Shown here one piece after another: positions 16,796-30,004 of a stretch of 36,778 nt of DNA. The translations under genes were made by a program, and so were the position numbers. The DNA lies in the NCBI RefSeq assembly GCF_024345475.1, contig NZ_JAGQBE010000017.1:1-36778 (forward strand), in the 5' to 3' direction. The first letter of the stretch is position 1. Every line of letters starts with the position of its first letter. The notes beneath the pieces are model-generated. The model saw nothing but the letters and a program-made list of their open reading frames with translations. It ran no database searches and had not been told where the DNA came from. Origin of the DNA: Cyanobium sp. T1B-Tous. GTDB taxonomy: Bacteria > Cyanobacteriota > Cyanobacteriia > PCC-6307 > Cyanobiaceae.

Positions 16796-18802
16796 TCAGC
16801 CCAGGGCCTTGGCCTTGGCCACCACGTTGTCGACGGTGAAGCCGAATTTCTCCAGGCAGACCGGGCCGGGGGCCGAGGCACCGAAGCGGTCGATCGAGAC
16901 GGTGTCGCCGTCGAAGCCGGTGAACTTGTGCCAGCCGAAGCTGCTGGAGGCTTCCACCACGACGCGCTTGCGGCAGGCGGCGGGCAGCACGCTCTCCCGG
17001 TAGGCGGCGTCCTGTTCTTCGAACAGCTCGATGCAGGGCATCGAGACCACGCGCACGTTCTTGCCCTCAGCGCGCAGCTGGGCGGCGGCCTTGGTGCAGA
17101 GCTCGAGCTCGGTGCCGGTGCCGATCAGGATCAGATCGGGGCTGCCGTTGCTGTCTTCCAGGATGTAGCCGCCCTTGGCCACATGGGCCGCGGCCGAACC
17201 GGGCTGGTTGGCCATGGCCTGGCGGCTGAGGGCGAGCACCGTGGGGCGCTTGCGGTTGGTGACGGCCACCTGGTAGGCGCCCATGGTCTCGTTGCCGTCA
17301 CCGGGGCGGATCACCAGCAGGTTGGGGATGGCGCGCAGGTTGGCGAGGGTTTCCACCGGCTGGTGGGTGGGGCCGTCTTCGCCCAGGCCGATCGAGTCGT
17401 GGGTGAGCACGTAGATGCAGCCCAGCTCGCTCAGGGCCGACAGACGCATGGCACCAATCATGTAGCCGGCGAACACCAGGAAGGTGCCGCCGTAGGGGAT
17501 CAGGCCGCTGCCGTGGTACGCGATGCCGTTCATGATCGCGGCCATGGCGTGCTCGCGCACCCCGAAGTGCAGGTAGCGGTTGGCTTCCCCGCCCTTCTGG
17601 AAGCTGGCTTCTCCCTTGATGTCGGTGAGGTTGGAGTGGGTGAGGTCGGCGGAGCCGCCGATCAGCTCGGGCAGGTTGGGGCCGAAGGCATTCAGGGCGT
17701 TGTAGGAGTGCTGGCGGGTGGCCAGGCCCTTGTCTTCGGGGCTGAAGCTGGGCAGGGAGGCATCCCAGCCCTGGGGCAGTTCACCGCGGAGCTGGCGCTC
17801 GAATTCGGCGGCTTCGGCGGGGTACTGGCTGCGGTAGGTGGCCAGGGTGGCGTTCCAGGCCGATTCCAGAGCTTCACCGCGGCTGATCGCCTGGCGCCAG
17901 TGGTCGTAGGCGTCCTGGGGGACTTCGAAGGGGCCGTAGCTCCAATCGAGGGCCTTGCGGGTCAGTTCGGCCTCATCGGCGCCGAGGGCCGCGCCGTGGA
18001 CGCCGGCGGTGTTGGCCTTGTTGGGGGAGCCATAGCCGATGGTGGTGGTCACCTTGATCAGGCTGGGCTTGTCGGTGACGGCCTTGGCGGCCTCAATCGC
18101 CCGGGCAATGCCCTCCACGTCCGTGTTGCCATCCGCCACGTGCTGGACATGCCAGCCGTAGGCCTCATAGCGCTTCATCACGTCCTCGGTGAAGGACACG
18201 GCGGTGTTGCCGTCGATGGTGATGTGGTTGTCGTCGTAGAGGGCGATCAGCTTGCCCAGGCCCAAGTGGCCGGCCAGGGAGGCGGCCTCACCGCTCACAC
18301 CCTCCTGGTTGCAGCCGTCGCCCATGATCACGTAGGTGTAGTGATCGACGAGCTCACAGCCGGGCTTGTTGAATTTGGCGGCCAGGTGGGCTTCGGCGAT
18401 GGCCAGACCCACGGCGTTGGAGATGCCCTGACCCAGGGGGCCGGTGGTGACCTCAACGCCTGGGGTTTCAAAGGTTTCGGGGTGACCTGGGGTACGGCTG
18501 CCCCACTGGCGGAACTCCTTGATGTCGTCCAGGGTCACCGAGTCGTAGCCCGTGAGGTGCAGCAGCGCATACAGCAGCATGCAGCCGTGGCCCGCAGACA
18601 GCACGAAGCGGTCGCGGTTGAACCACTTGGGGTTCCTGGGGTTGTGCTGGAGCACCCTGTCCCACAGCGCGAACGCCATCGGTGCGCAGCCCATGGGCAG
18701 CCCCGGGTGGCCGGAGTTCGACTTGTTGATCGCGTCGATGGCCAGGAAGCGGATGCTGTTGACGCAGAGCGATTCGACGGATGTGGAGGGAGCGACGACC
18801 AT
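16796..18802 (-). CDS. tktA: Transketolase
   Basis: A thiamine-diphosphate enzyme of the Calvin cycle and pentose phosphate pathway that moves two-carbon units between sugar phosphates. The 668 residues match the family. Marks are [56 protein letters not shown], the ThDP/metal site [23 protein letters not shown], the central [14 protein letters not shown] and [15 protein letters not shown]-like [19 protein letters not shown]. It is the third gene of acpP-fabF-tktA (34 nt after fabF) and ends at its own terminator. It needs the cofactor whose synthesis starts with the neighbouring thiC. Start ATG 18800-18802. Confidence 0.97.
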   Translation of the reverse strand: MVVAPSTSVESLCVNSIRFLAIDAINKSNSGHPGLPMGCAPMAFALWDRVLQHNPRNPKWFNRDRFVLSAGHGCMLLYALLHLTGYDSVTLDDIKEFRQWGSRTPGHPETFETPGVEVTTGPLGQGISNAVGLAIAEAHLAAKFNKPGCELVDHYTYVIMGDGCNQEGVSGEAASLAGHLGLGKLIALYDDNHITIDGNTAVSFTEDVMKRYEAYGWHVQHVADGNTDVEGIARAIEAAKAVTDKPSLIKVTTTIGYGSPNKANTAGVHGAALGADEAELTRKALDWSYGPFEVPQDAYDHWRQAISRGEALESAWNATLATYRSQYPAEAAEFERQLRGELPQGWDASLPSFSPEDKGLATRQHSYNALNAFGPNLPELIGGSADLTHSNLTDIKGEASFQKGGEANRYLHFGVREHAMAAIMNGIAYHGSGLIPYGGTFLVFAGYMIGAMRLSALSELGCIYVLTHDSIGLGEDGPTHQPVETLANLRAIPNLLVIRPGDGNETMGAYQVAVTNRKRPTVLALSRQAMANQPGSAAAHVAKGGYILEDSNGSPDLILIGTGTELELCTKAAAQLRAEGKNVRVVSMPCIELFEEQDAAYRESVLPAACRKRVVVEASSSFGWHKFTGFDGDTVSIDRFGASAPGPVCLEKFGFTVDNVVAKAKALG

Positions 18803-18836
18803 GGCTATGGCAGGTACGGGTTAGGGAGTGGGAGGG

Positions 18837-20084
18837 TCACGCCATACGGCGGAACGCCAGGCAGACGTTGTGACCGCCAAACCCGAAGGAGTTGGAGAGC
18901 ACCACGTTGAGGGTGTGTTCCCTGGCCTGGTTGGGAACCACATCCAGATCACAGGCGGGATCCGGATTTTGGTAATTGATGGTAGGCGGAACGAGGTTGT
19001 GCTCCATCGCCAGGACCGCAGCGACGGCCTCGATGCCGCCGCTGCCTCCGAGGAGGTGGCCGGTCATCGACTTGGTGGAACTCACCGGAATCCGGTAGGC
19101 CCGCTCACCGAGCGCGCTCTTGATGGCGGAGGTCTCGTTGCTGTCGTTGGCCTGGGTGCTGGTGCCGTGGGCGTTGACGTAATCCACGGCCTCGGGCTCG
19201 AGCTGGGCATCCCTGAGGGCCAGGCGCATGGCTTCGGCACCACCGATCCCCCCCGGCGAGGGGGAGGTGATGTGGTGGGCGTCGCAGGTCATGCCGTAGC
19301 CCACCACCTCAGCCAGGATCTGGGCTCCCCGGGCCTTGGCGTGGTCCAGGCTTTCGAGCACCAGCACCCCGGAGCCTTCGCCGATCACGAAGCCGTTGCG
19401 CTCCGCATCAAAGGGACGGCTGGCGGTGGTGGGATCGTCGTTGCGGAAGGACAGGGCCTTGGCACTGGCAAAACCGGCGACCCCCAGGGGGGTGATCGCT
19501 GACTCAGCCCCGCCGGCCACCATCACGTCAGCCAGGCCCAGCTGGATCAGGCGGTAGGCATCACCGATGGCATTGGACCCGGCCGCGCAGGCCGTAGCCA
19601 CGGCACTGCTGGGCCCTTTGGCACCGAGGGCGATCGCCGCCAGGCCGGTGGCCATGTTGGGGATCATCATCGGCACGCAGAACGGGCTGACCCGATCGGG
19701 GCCCCGATCCTTCAGCACGTGGGCCTGGGTTTCCATCATCAGCAGACCGCCGACGCCGGAGCCGATGGCGGTGCCGACCCGATGCTGGTTGGTCTCATCA
19801 ATGGTGAGGCCGGCATGGATCACGGCCTGCTTGGCGGCCACCACACCAAACTGGCAGAACCGGTCCCAGCGCTTGGATTCCTTGGGCTCCAGCCAACCTG
19901 AGGGGTCGAAGTCCTTGACCTCGGCGGCAAAGCGACAGGCGTGGCGGCTGGCGTCAAACAGGGTGATCCCCGCCACGCCATTGCGTGCCGTACTCAGACC
20001 TTCCCAGTAGCTGGAAACGTCATTGCCAATCGGTGTGACCGCGCCGAGGCCGGTGACGACGACGCGCTGGAGACCCTGCACCAT
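18837..20084 (-). CDS. fabF: Beta-ketoacyl-ACP synthase II
   Basis: A condensing enzyme of fatty-acid elongation that adds malonyl-ACP to acyl-ACP. At 415 residues it is a standard KAS II. The nucleophilic Cys is in VATACAAGSNAIGDAY, and the two His are in NAHGTSTQANDSNET and in the segment with STKSMTGHLLGGSGG; the glycine-rich NSFGFGGHN is near the C-terminus. It lies 8 nt after acpP, the carrier it acts on, and 34 nt before tktA. Start ATG 20082-20084. Confidence 0.97.
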   Translation of the reverse strand: MVQGLQRVVVTGLGAVTPIGNDVSSYWEGLSTARNGVAGITLFDASRHACRFAAEVKDFDPSGWLEPKESKRWDRFCQFGVVAAKQAVIHAGLTIDETNQHRVGTAIGSGVGGLLMMETQAHVLKDRGPDRVSPFCVPMMIPNMATGLAAIALGAKGPSSAVATACAAGSNAIGDAYRLIQLGLADVMVAGGAESAITPLGVAGFASAKALSFRNDDPTTASRPFDAERNGFVIGEGSGVLVLESLDHAKARGAQILAEVVGYGMTCDAHHITSPSPGGIGGAEAMRLALRDAQLEPEAVDYVNAHGTSTQANDSNETSAIKSALGERAYRIPVSSTKSMTGHLLGGSGGIEAVAAVLAMEHNLVPPTINYQNPDPACDLDVVPNQAREHTLNVVLSNSFGFGGHNVCLAFRRMA

Positions 20085-20092
20085 GGGGTGGC

Positions 20093-20335
20093 TCAGGCCT
20101 GCTTGTCCTGGATGAACTTGACGGCGTCACCCACGGTGGTGATGCCTTCGGCGGCCTCGTCCGGAATTTCGATGTCGAAGGCCTCTTCCAGGGCCATCAC
20201 CAGTTCGACGGTGTCGAGGGAGTCGGCGCCCAGATCGTTCTGGAAGTTGGATTCGGGCTTCACTTCCCCGGCATCAACGCTGAGCTGCTCGGCAACGATC
20301 GAGCGCACTTTCTCGAAGATCGCTTCCTGGGACAT
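20093..20335 (-). CDS. acpP: Acyl carrier protein
   Basis: 80 residues, acidic, with the phosphopantetheine-attachment serine in [17 protein letters not shown]. The N-terminus [20 protein letters not shown] and the tail [10 protein letters not shown] are normal for bacterial ACP. It carries the growing acyl chain in the cytoplasm. It is the first gene of the acpP-fabF-tktA operon and divergent from psaC, with a 145-nt spacer that must hold both promoters. Confidence 0.97.
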   Translation of the reverse strand: MSQEAIFEKVRSIVAEQLSVDAGEVKPESNFQNDLGADSLDTVELVMALEEAFDIEIPDEAAEGITTVGDAVKFIQDKQA

Positions 20336-20396
20336 GGCCGCTGTGAGAGTCGACGCACTCTACGGGTCACCCCGCAGGACACCCCCCGGCGTATGA

Positions 20397-20726
<330 letters not shown>

Positions 20727-20761
20727 GTTCGATTCTTCGGCTTTACTGCCAATAAGCTCAG

Positions 20762-20787
20762 GCCCGGCCCCTCGCCGGGCTTTTTTT
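20762..20787 (+). terminator. Rho-independent terminator of psaC
   Basis: GCCCGGC / GCCGGGC (20762-20768 and 20774-20780) with a 5-nt loop, followed by seven T. It starts 35 nt after the psaC stop and ends only 23 nt before the glmS start codon. Confidence 0.93.
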
Positions 20788-20810
20788 GCGCCCTTCGCCG
20801 GCCCTGGCCT

Positions 20811-22734
<1,924 letters not shown>

Positions 22735-22748
<14 letters not shown>

Positions 22749-24186
22749 CGGCGACGCTGTCGCTGCGGCCATAGCGGTCTTCGAAGCGCACGATGTCGTC
22801 TTCGCCCAGGTAGGGCCCGCTCTGCACTTCGATCAGTTCCACCGGGATTTTGCCGGGGTTGGAGAGGCGGTGGCGGCAGCCCAGGGGGATGTAGGTGCTC
22901 TGGTTTTCGCCCACCAGCTCCTGGTGCCCGTCCTTGTCCACCACCGCGGTGCCCTGCACCACGATCCAGTGCTCGGCGCGGTGGTGGTGCATCTGCAGCG
23001 ACAGGCTGGCGCCGGGGTTGACCACGATCCGCTTGACCTGCCAGCGCTCCCCCTCGGTGACGCCGTCGTAGGAGCCCCAGGGGCGGTAGATCTTGCGGTG
23101 GGCCTTGCTTTCGGGTGCGCCCTCCTCCTCCAGCAGCCCGACGATGCGCTTCACGTCCTGGGCCCGGTCGCGGTGGGCCACCAGCACCACGTCGTCCGTT
23201 TCCACCACCACCAGATCCTCCACGCCCAGACCCACCACCAGGCGGTGTTCGCTGCGCAGATAGCAGTTGCGAGCGTCCTCATGGATCACCCGGCCCCGCA
23301 GCACGTTGCCCTGGGCGTCCTGATCGGCCGTTTCCCACAGGGCGCTCCAGCTGCCCACATCGCTCCAGCCCGCCTCCAGGGGCAGCACGGCGCCGCGGTC
23401 GGTGCGCTCCATCACGGCCACGTCGAGGGCCACGTTCGGGCAGCCGGCAAAGGCTTCCCGCTCCAGCCGCAGGAAATCCAGATCGGCGCTGTCCTGTTCC
23501 AGGGCGGCCCGGCAGGCGCTCACCACCTCTGGGGCCAACCGCTCCAGCTCCGCCAGGATGGCGCTGGCCTTGAACAGGAACATGCCGCTGTTCCAGGTGA
23601 AGCGGCCGGTGGCCAGGAAGGCTTCGGCGGTGGCCCGATCGGGCTTTTCCACAAACCGGGCGATCGGCACCGGGGCGCTGGCCGCTGCCAATGCCTGGGC
23701 CGCCTCGATGTAGCCGTAGCCCGTCTCCGGGGCCGTGGGCACGATCCCGAAGGTCACCAGCTGGCCGGCCTCGGCCGCCGCTGCTCCAGCGATGACGGTG
23801 GCGCGGAAGGCCGCCGCATCCCGGATCACATGGTCGGCCGCCAGCACCAGCAGCAGCGGATCGTTGCCCTGGGCGGTGGCCTGCAGGGCCGCCACCGCCA
23901 CCGCCGGGGCGGTGTTGCGGCCGATCGGCTCCAGCAGGATGGCGGCCGGCTCCACGCCGATCTGGCGCATCTGCTCCGCCACGATGAAGCGGTGGTCTTC
24001 GTTGCAGATCAAAAGGGGTGGGGCCAGGCCCGGCAAGCCTTCCAGGCGCTGCTGGGTCTGTTGCAGCAGGGTGTCTTCGCCCCGGCCGGCCAGGGCCCAG
24101 TACTGCTTGGGGTAACTCGCCCGCGACAGCGGCCACAGCCGGGTGCCGGTGCCGCCGCACAGGATCACCGGTACAAGACTTGTCAT
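22735..24186 (-). CDS. manC: Mannose-1-phosphate guanylyltransferase / mannose-6-phosphate isomerase
   Basis: Makes GDP-mannose for capsule, O-antigen or glycan synthesis. The N-terminal nucleotidyltransferase carries PVILCGGTGTRLWPLSR, PKQYWAL, EPIGRNTAPAVAVAALQ, VLAADHVI and GWSDVGSWSALWE. The C-terminal cupin (type II phosphomannose isomerase) starts at YRPWGSYDGVTEGERWQVKR and has LQMHHHRAEHWIVVQGTA and PLGCRHRLSN. The 483 residues match the bifunctional family. The isomerase activity is assumed from the family. The start is ATG 24184-24186. A spacer of 195 nt separates it from rimM and contains palindrome copy 3. Confidence 0.93.
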
Positions 24187-24297
24187 CGCGCGGGGTGAAA
24201 GTGAGGCCTCACGCCATTCCAGCAGTTGAGTGCCCGGTTTGCCTCCGCTCAGGCTGCTGCTTGTTTTGTGTCCAACGCTGGTAGCTCAGGCGATGTG

Positions 24298-24346
24298 CCA
24301 ACCCTCCATGACTCTGTACGGGCTGTACGGAATCAAGGAGGGTTGG
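24298..24346. repeat. Dispersed palindromic hairpin, copy 3 of 3, with extended outer stem
   Basis: The inner core TCTGTACGGGCTGTACGGA (24313-24331) matches the copies at 4345 and 10456 with compensating loop changes. Here the hairpin is extended by a perfect 10-bp outer stem, CCAACCCTCC (24298-24307) with GGAGGGTTGG (24337-24346), giving a stem of ~20 bp around a 5-nt loop. It lies 35 nt beyond the rimM stop on the minus strand and 112 nt before the manC start. No T-tract follows. Confidence 0.85.
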
Positions 24347-24381
24347 ACCACGAGGGGTGGGACCAGGCCAGCGCGTTCAGG

Positions 24382-25011
24382 TCAATGCGTCGACAAAGGT
24401 TCGTCGAGCAACGTTCGGGTTGGCTCCGCTCGGCTTGTCTCCGGGCCCATCCCCAGTTCCAGCAGTCCGGGCGGGGGGGTGATGCCGATCCAACCTTCGG
24501 CCAGGTGCACTTCCGGCACGATGGCGTTCACAAAGGGGATCAGGATCCGGCGCGGGCCGTTCGGCGTGTCCTGTTCCACCTCCAGCAGGTCGTTGCCGGC
24601 ATGCATCAGATCGCAGACCCGCCCGATCGGCTCCTGCGTCTCCAGCAGCCGCACTTCCGTCCCCACCAGATCCAGCAGATGAAATTCCCCCCGGGCGAGT
24701 TTGGGGCGGTCGCTGGCGCGCACCAGCAGCTGCTCGCCCACCAGGGCTTCGGCCGCCTCGCGGCTGTCGACGGCGGCCAGCCGCACCACAAACAGCTCCT
24801 TGCCGGGCAGTTGCCTGCCACCCCGCAGCTCCACCACCCGCGGCGTCTCGTCGCGCCGCTGCAGCCAGCGGTGGCCGGCCCGGGTGAAGCGCTCCGGGAA
24901 ATCGCTCAGGGGCAGGATCCGCAGTTCCCCTTTCAGGCCCTGGGCCGCCACCACCTTGCCCACCACCAGCAGGTCATCCGGCGGGCCCTCGATCGGTGTT
25001 GGATCAGCCAT
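24382..25011 (-). CDS. rimM: Ribosome maturation factor RimM
   Basis: RimM binds S19 and assists assembly of the 30S head and 16S rRNA processing. The N-terminal domain starts [20 protein letters not shown], followed by [14 protein letters not shown]; the PRC-barrel half has [33 protein letters not shown] and [18 protein letters not shown] take ATG 25009-25011 ([20 protein letters not shown]), which gives 209 residues; the frame remains open 37 codons further upstream, but that part is opposite the ndhS start and has no family character. The ~30-residue C-terminal tail after [14 protein letters not shown] is longer than in E. coli. Divergent from ndhS by 52 nt. Confidence 0.92.
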   Translation of the reverse strand: MADPTPIEGPPDDLLVVGKVVAAQGLKGELRILPLSDFPERFTRAGHRWLQRRDETPRVVELRGGRQLPGKELFVVRLAAVDSREAAEALVGEQLLVRASDRPKLARGEFHLLDLVGTEVRLLETQEPIGRVCDLMHAGNDLLEVEQDTPNGPRRILIPFVNAIVPEVHLAEGWIGITPPPGLLELGMGPETSRAEPTRTLLDEPLSTH

Positions 25012-25035
25012 GGGCGGCGCACTCCCTCGCCCCCC

Positions 25036-25041
25036 GATAAT
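25036..25041 (+). promoter_or_regulatory. Candidate -10 element of ndhS
   Basis: GATAAT (5/6 match to TATAAT) is the only AT-rich hexamer in the 52-nt spacer between rimM and ndhS. It would place the transcript start near 25048, about 16 nt before the ndhS ATG. No clear -35 was seen. Confidence 0.4.
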
Positions 25042-25063
25042 GGCGCCACGCCTCGCCTCAACC

Positions 25064-25243
25064 ATGGCCGACCTGCCGATCCTGCCGGGCTCCACCGTGG
25101 TGGTGCGAGACGGCCGCTCCATTTACAACGGCTACCGCGGCTTCGTGCAGCGGATCAGCGGCCAGCAGGCCGCAGTGTTGTTCGAAGGCGGCAACTGGGA
25201 CAAGTTGGTGACCATGCCGCTCAGGACCCTGGAGCAGGTCTGA
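25064..25243 (+). CDS. ndhS: NAD(P)H-quinone oxidoreductase subunit S
   Basis: 59 residues. NdhS is the SH3-like subunit of the cyanobacterial/chloroplast NDH-1 complex that forms part of the ferredoxin-docking site used in cyclic electron flow. The family pattern is clear: [40 protein letters not shown] and [13 protein letters not shown]. The ATG at 25064 gives the right size; the upstream open frame is the shadow of rimM's 5' region. Its 3' end overlaps the convergent rnc gene by 23 nt. Confidence 0.88.
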   Translation: MADLPILPGSTVVVRDGRSIYNGYRGFVQRISGQQAAVLFEGGNWDKLVTMPLRTLEQV

Positions 25244-25940
25244 CGGCAGCCAGGGCTGCCCTGGCGGCTTCCTGTTCCGCACTGCGCCGGGAGGGTCCCC
25301 AGCCGATGTGGCTGGCGTGGCCGCTGAGCTCCACCGTGCAGCGGAAGCGGCGCGGGTCGGCATGCACCCGGCTGCACTCCTGGCAGCGGTAGCTGGGCAA
25401 TCCCAGGCCTTCACCCTGGCTCCATTCCTGCAGGGCCGACTTCCAGTTGTGGCGGTCGGGATCGGCCAGCAGCTCGACGCTGCTGCGCTGCCAGTGGGGG
25501 GTAAGCCAGCGGTGTACCGGCGCCAGGCCTCCTTCGCCCGCGCCCCAGGCCTCATAGAGACCGCCCAGCAGGGCCTCACAGCATTCGGCCCGCACGGTGG
25601 CCCGGCCGGCGCGGTCGCCGCTGGCCATCGGACCCAGGTGCAGCAGGGCTTCGATGCCGCAGCGCTCTCCCAGCTCCGCCAACCAGCGGTCGCTCACCAG
25701 CTGGGCCCGCAGGGCCGAGCAGCGCCCCACGCTGAGGTCGGGGTGGTACTGCTGCAGGAATTCGGCCGCCGCCAGGCGCAGCACGGCATCGCCCAGAAAC
25801 TCCAGCCGCTCGTGGTTGATCGGGCGCCCGGCGGACGTGTGGGTGAGGGCCTCCTCGATCGGGGCGAGATCGCGGTTGCCGGGCTCCAGGTCCAGGGACC
25901 GCAGGAAGGCAACCAACTGCTGGTGGCGTTCGGGCCGCAT
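25221..25940 (-). CDS. rnc: Ribonuclease III
   Basis: A dsRNA endonuclease for rRNA and mRNA processing, 239 residues. The endonuclease domain has the signature NHERLEFLGDAVLRLAAAEF, with the conserved acidic residues present. The second catalytic block reads RAECCEALLGGLYEAW, so the aspartate corresponding to E. coli D114 (LADTVEALIGG) is Glu here while the glutamate equivalent to E117 is kept. The dsRNA-binding domain spans about residues 160-235: NWKSALQEWSQGEGLGLPSY, then RFRCTVELSGHASHIGWG and SRRSAEQEAARAAL. The start is ATG 25938-25940. The RNase P RNA gene ends about 20 nt upstream on the same strand. Confidence 0.93.
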   Translation of the reverse strand: MRPERHQQLVAFLRSLDLEPGNRDLAPIEEALTHTSAGRPINHERLEFLGDAVLRLAAAEFLQQYHPDLSVGRCSALRAQLVSDRWLAELGERCGIEALLHLGPMASGDRAGRATVRAECCEALLGGLYEAWGAGEGGLAPVHRWLTPHWQRSSVELLADPDRHNWKSALQEWSQGEGLGLPSYRCQECSRVHADPRRFRCTVELSGHASHIGWGPSRRSAEQEAARAALAAVRPAPGS

Positions 25941-25959
25941 GGCGGGCTGGAGAAAAGGG

Positions 25960-26401
25960 TGAAAGCAGGACGTAAGCCGGGTTCTGTTCTCCCACCAGCG
26001 AGCCGGCGGGGGGTGATCATCTGTCTGGGACCGCCGTTACCGGCGGCCTCGAGCGGCGCACTTGAAGCGGGACGGGTGTCATGGCCAACCGTTGTCCCTG
26101 GGCCTTGCTCCCAGCCGGGGTTTACCGAGCCAGCACCTCTCGATGCTGCTGGTGCGCTCTTACCGCACCCTTGCACCCTTACCTGTGCTCTCCTCCACCG
26201 AAGCGGAAGCGGGGCCATCGGCGGTGTGTTTCTGTGGCACTGTCCTCACGGTCGCCCGCACTGGGCGTTACCCAGCAGGCCTGGCCATTGGGGAGCCCGG
26301 ACTTTCCTCAACCAGGCGCCGAAGCTGGTCTCGAGAACCGTTCCGAAGAGCGACTCCCAGATGGACTTCGACCCTGATCGCGATCACCTCGCCTGCTTTC
26401 G
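25960..26401 (-). ncRNA. rnpB: RNase P RNA (bacterial type A)
   Basis: The catalytic RNA that removes tRNA 5' leaders. On the minus strand the universally conserved block GAGGAAAGTCCGGGCTCC is present (26309-26292). The ends pair perfectly as helix P1: GAAAGCAGG at 26400-26392 with CCTGCTTTC at 25969-25961. The 3' segment GAACCCGGCTTACG just inside P1 is the conserved 3' consensus. The total length of ~440 nt is normal for cyanobacteria. Ends are set by P1 and may be off by a few nt; a frame that reads through this region is not a gene. The spacing to rnc (~20 nt) allows readthrough. Confidence 0.96.
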
Positions 26402-26406
26402 GGTTC

Positions 26407-26413
26407 CATAATG
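26407..26413. promoter_or_regulatory. Shared bidirectional -10 between rnpB and tRNA-Arg
   Basis: CATAATG reads CATAAT on plus (5/6 to TATAAT) and CATTAT on minus (5/6). The plus box would start transcription around 26419, a few nt before the tRNA (26423); the minus box would start near 26400-26401, the 5' end of rnpB set by helix P1. Any -35 must lie inside the other RNA gene: the minus-strand -35 position (26431-26436) falls in the tRNA D arm and matches the consensus poorly. Confidence 0.55.
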
Positions 26414-26422
26414 AACCGCCAG

Positions 26423-26496
<74 letters not shown>

Positions 26497-26613
26497 TTCT
26501 TCCCCGTGGTGGTGTCGGGGCGCACCAGGGGCCTGGGGCGTAGCGAGCGCTACCGGTAGTGGTCTTCCCATTCGGGCCACCGGGGCTAGCGTGGTCCCAG
26601 TCGTCTGACCGCG

Positions 26614-26946
26614 ATGACCCAGCTTCATGATCTGCGTCTGCGTCTGCTGGTGCAGCAGGAGAGCGAGCGCATCGCCGACAGCCAACCCGATGAGCTGGAT
26701 CTCTCGGTGGTGCAGGCCCGCTGCCTGTGCTGGCTGGCCCTGCTGGCCGAGGCCCATGAGGAGCAGGCCACCGATGCGGAGCGCCGCGGGGACACGGAAC
26801 AGGCCATGGGCTGGTTTGCCGATTCGATGCGGCTGCGCGATGTGATCAACGTGGTCACGTCGATCGAGATTCCGCTGCCGGCGGCCAGTGGCGACGCCGA
26901 CGATTTCAGCGAAGACCAGCGCGACCAGGGCCCCCTGGCGGCATGA
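26614..26946 (+). CDS. Conserved hypothetical protein, 110 aa
   Basis: A helical, acidic soluble protein (MTQLHDLRLRLLVQQESERI...). The middle contains helix-rich VQARCLCWLALLAEAHEEQA and GDTEQAMGWFADSMRLRDVI, faintly like a TPR pair, and the C-terminus is Asp/Glu-rich. No catalytic or binding motif is recognised. The start ATG 26614 follows tRNA-Arg by 117 nt; the spacer contains the palindrome CTACCGGTAG but no clear terminator for the tRNA. A second hypothetical gene follows 36 nt downstream. Confidence 0.7.
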   Translation: MTQLHDLRLRLLVQQESERIADSQPDELDLSVVQARCLCWLALLAEAHEEQATDAERRGDTEQAMGWFADSMRLRDVINVVTSIEIPLPAASGDADDFSEDQRDQGPLAA

Positions 26947-26982
26947 GTGCCATGATGGGATTTGACAACCCAAGGGAATGCG

Positions 26983-27468
26983 GTGCCCGAAGAGCCCTGC
27001 CAATGCCCTGATTGCCAGCGGTTCTATCGGGAACACGACCGGCTGATCCGCGAAAATCCCACCCTGCGCCAGCAGCAGGAGCTCAATTGGGCTGCGCTGC
27101 AATCCTTCCGCACCCTGGCGGGCAGGGTGATGGAAGAGCTCCAGAAGCAACAGGAGGCGGCTGAGTCGGCGGCCAACTCCGCCAATCCGGCTCCTGCGGT
27201 CTCGGCGGCTGGGGCTGGGGCCAATCAGTCCAGTGATCAGGCCGCTGAGCCCGATGCCGTGCAGCAGGCCATGGCCGATCTGGAAAACATCAACGCCCAT
27301 CTGTTCTCGATCGAGGCCCTGATGGAGCGCATCTTCGATGTGCGGGTGCCGGAAGAGGTAGAGCAGAAGTTCCGTGAGGTGGCGGGTGAACTGGCCCCCG
27401 ATCCCCTCAACGCCGATCGCCTGCGACTCAACCGTCTGCTCCACCAGACCCCGGACCTGCCCGGTTAG
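26983..27468 (+). CDS. Conserved hypothetical protein with an N-terminal CxCPDC motif
   Basis: 161 residues from the GTG at 26983, chosen because AAGGGA lies at SD distance upstream; a TTG at 26962 would add seven residues. The N-terminus VPEEPCQCPDCQRFYREHDR holds three cysteines that could bind metal. A helical region (RQQQELNWAALQSFRTLAGR, VMEELQKQQEAAESAAN) is followed by an Ala/Ser-rich low-complexity linker and a second helical part (AMADLENINAHLFSIEALME, RIFDVRVPEEVEQKFREVAG). No family is recognised. The gene converges with glgP, with 13 nt between stops. Confidence 0.7.
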   Translation: MPEEPCQCPDCQRFYREHDRLIRENPTLRQQQELNWAALQSFRTLAGRVMEELQKQQEAAESAANSANPAPAVSAAGAGANQSSDQAAEPDAVQQAMADLENINAHLFSIEALMERIFDVRVPEEVEQKFREVAGELAPDPLNADRLRLNRLLHQTPDLPG

Positions 27469-27481
27469 ACCATCTCCCTGG

Positions 27482-30000
<2,519 letters not shown>

Positions 30001-30004
<4 letters not shown>

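Noticed and set aside
25962-26411. Open frames running through the rnpB region
   Set aside because: The region is RNase P RNA with its conserved block and P1 pairing on the minus strand.
26497-26613. Hairpin with CTACCGGTAG after tRNA-Arg as its terminator
   Set aside because: The palindrome has no T-tract and no adequate loop, so termination there is not supported.
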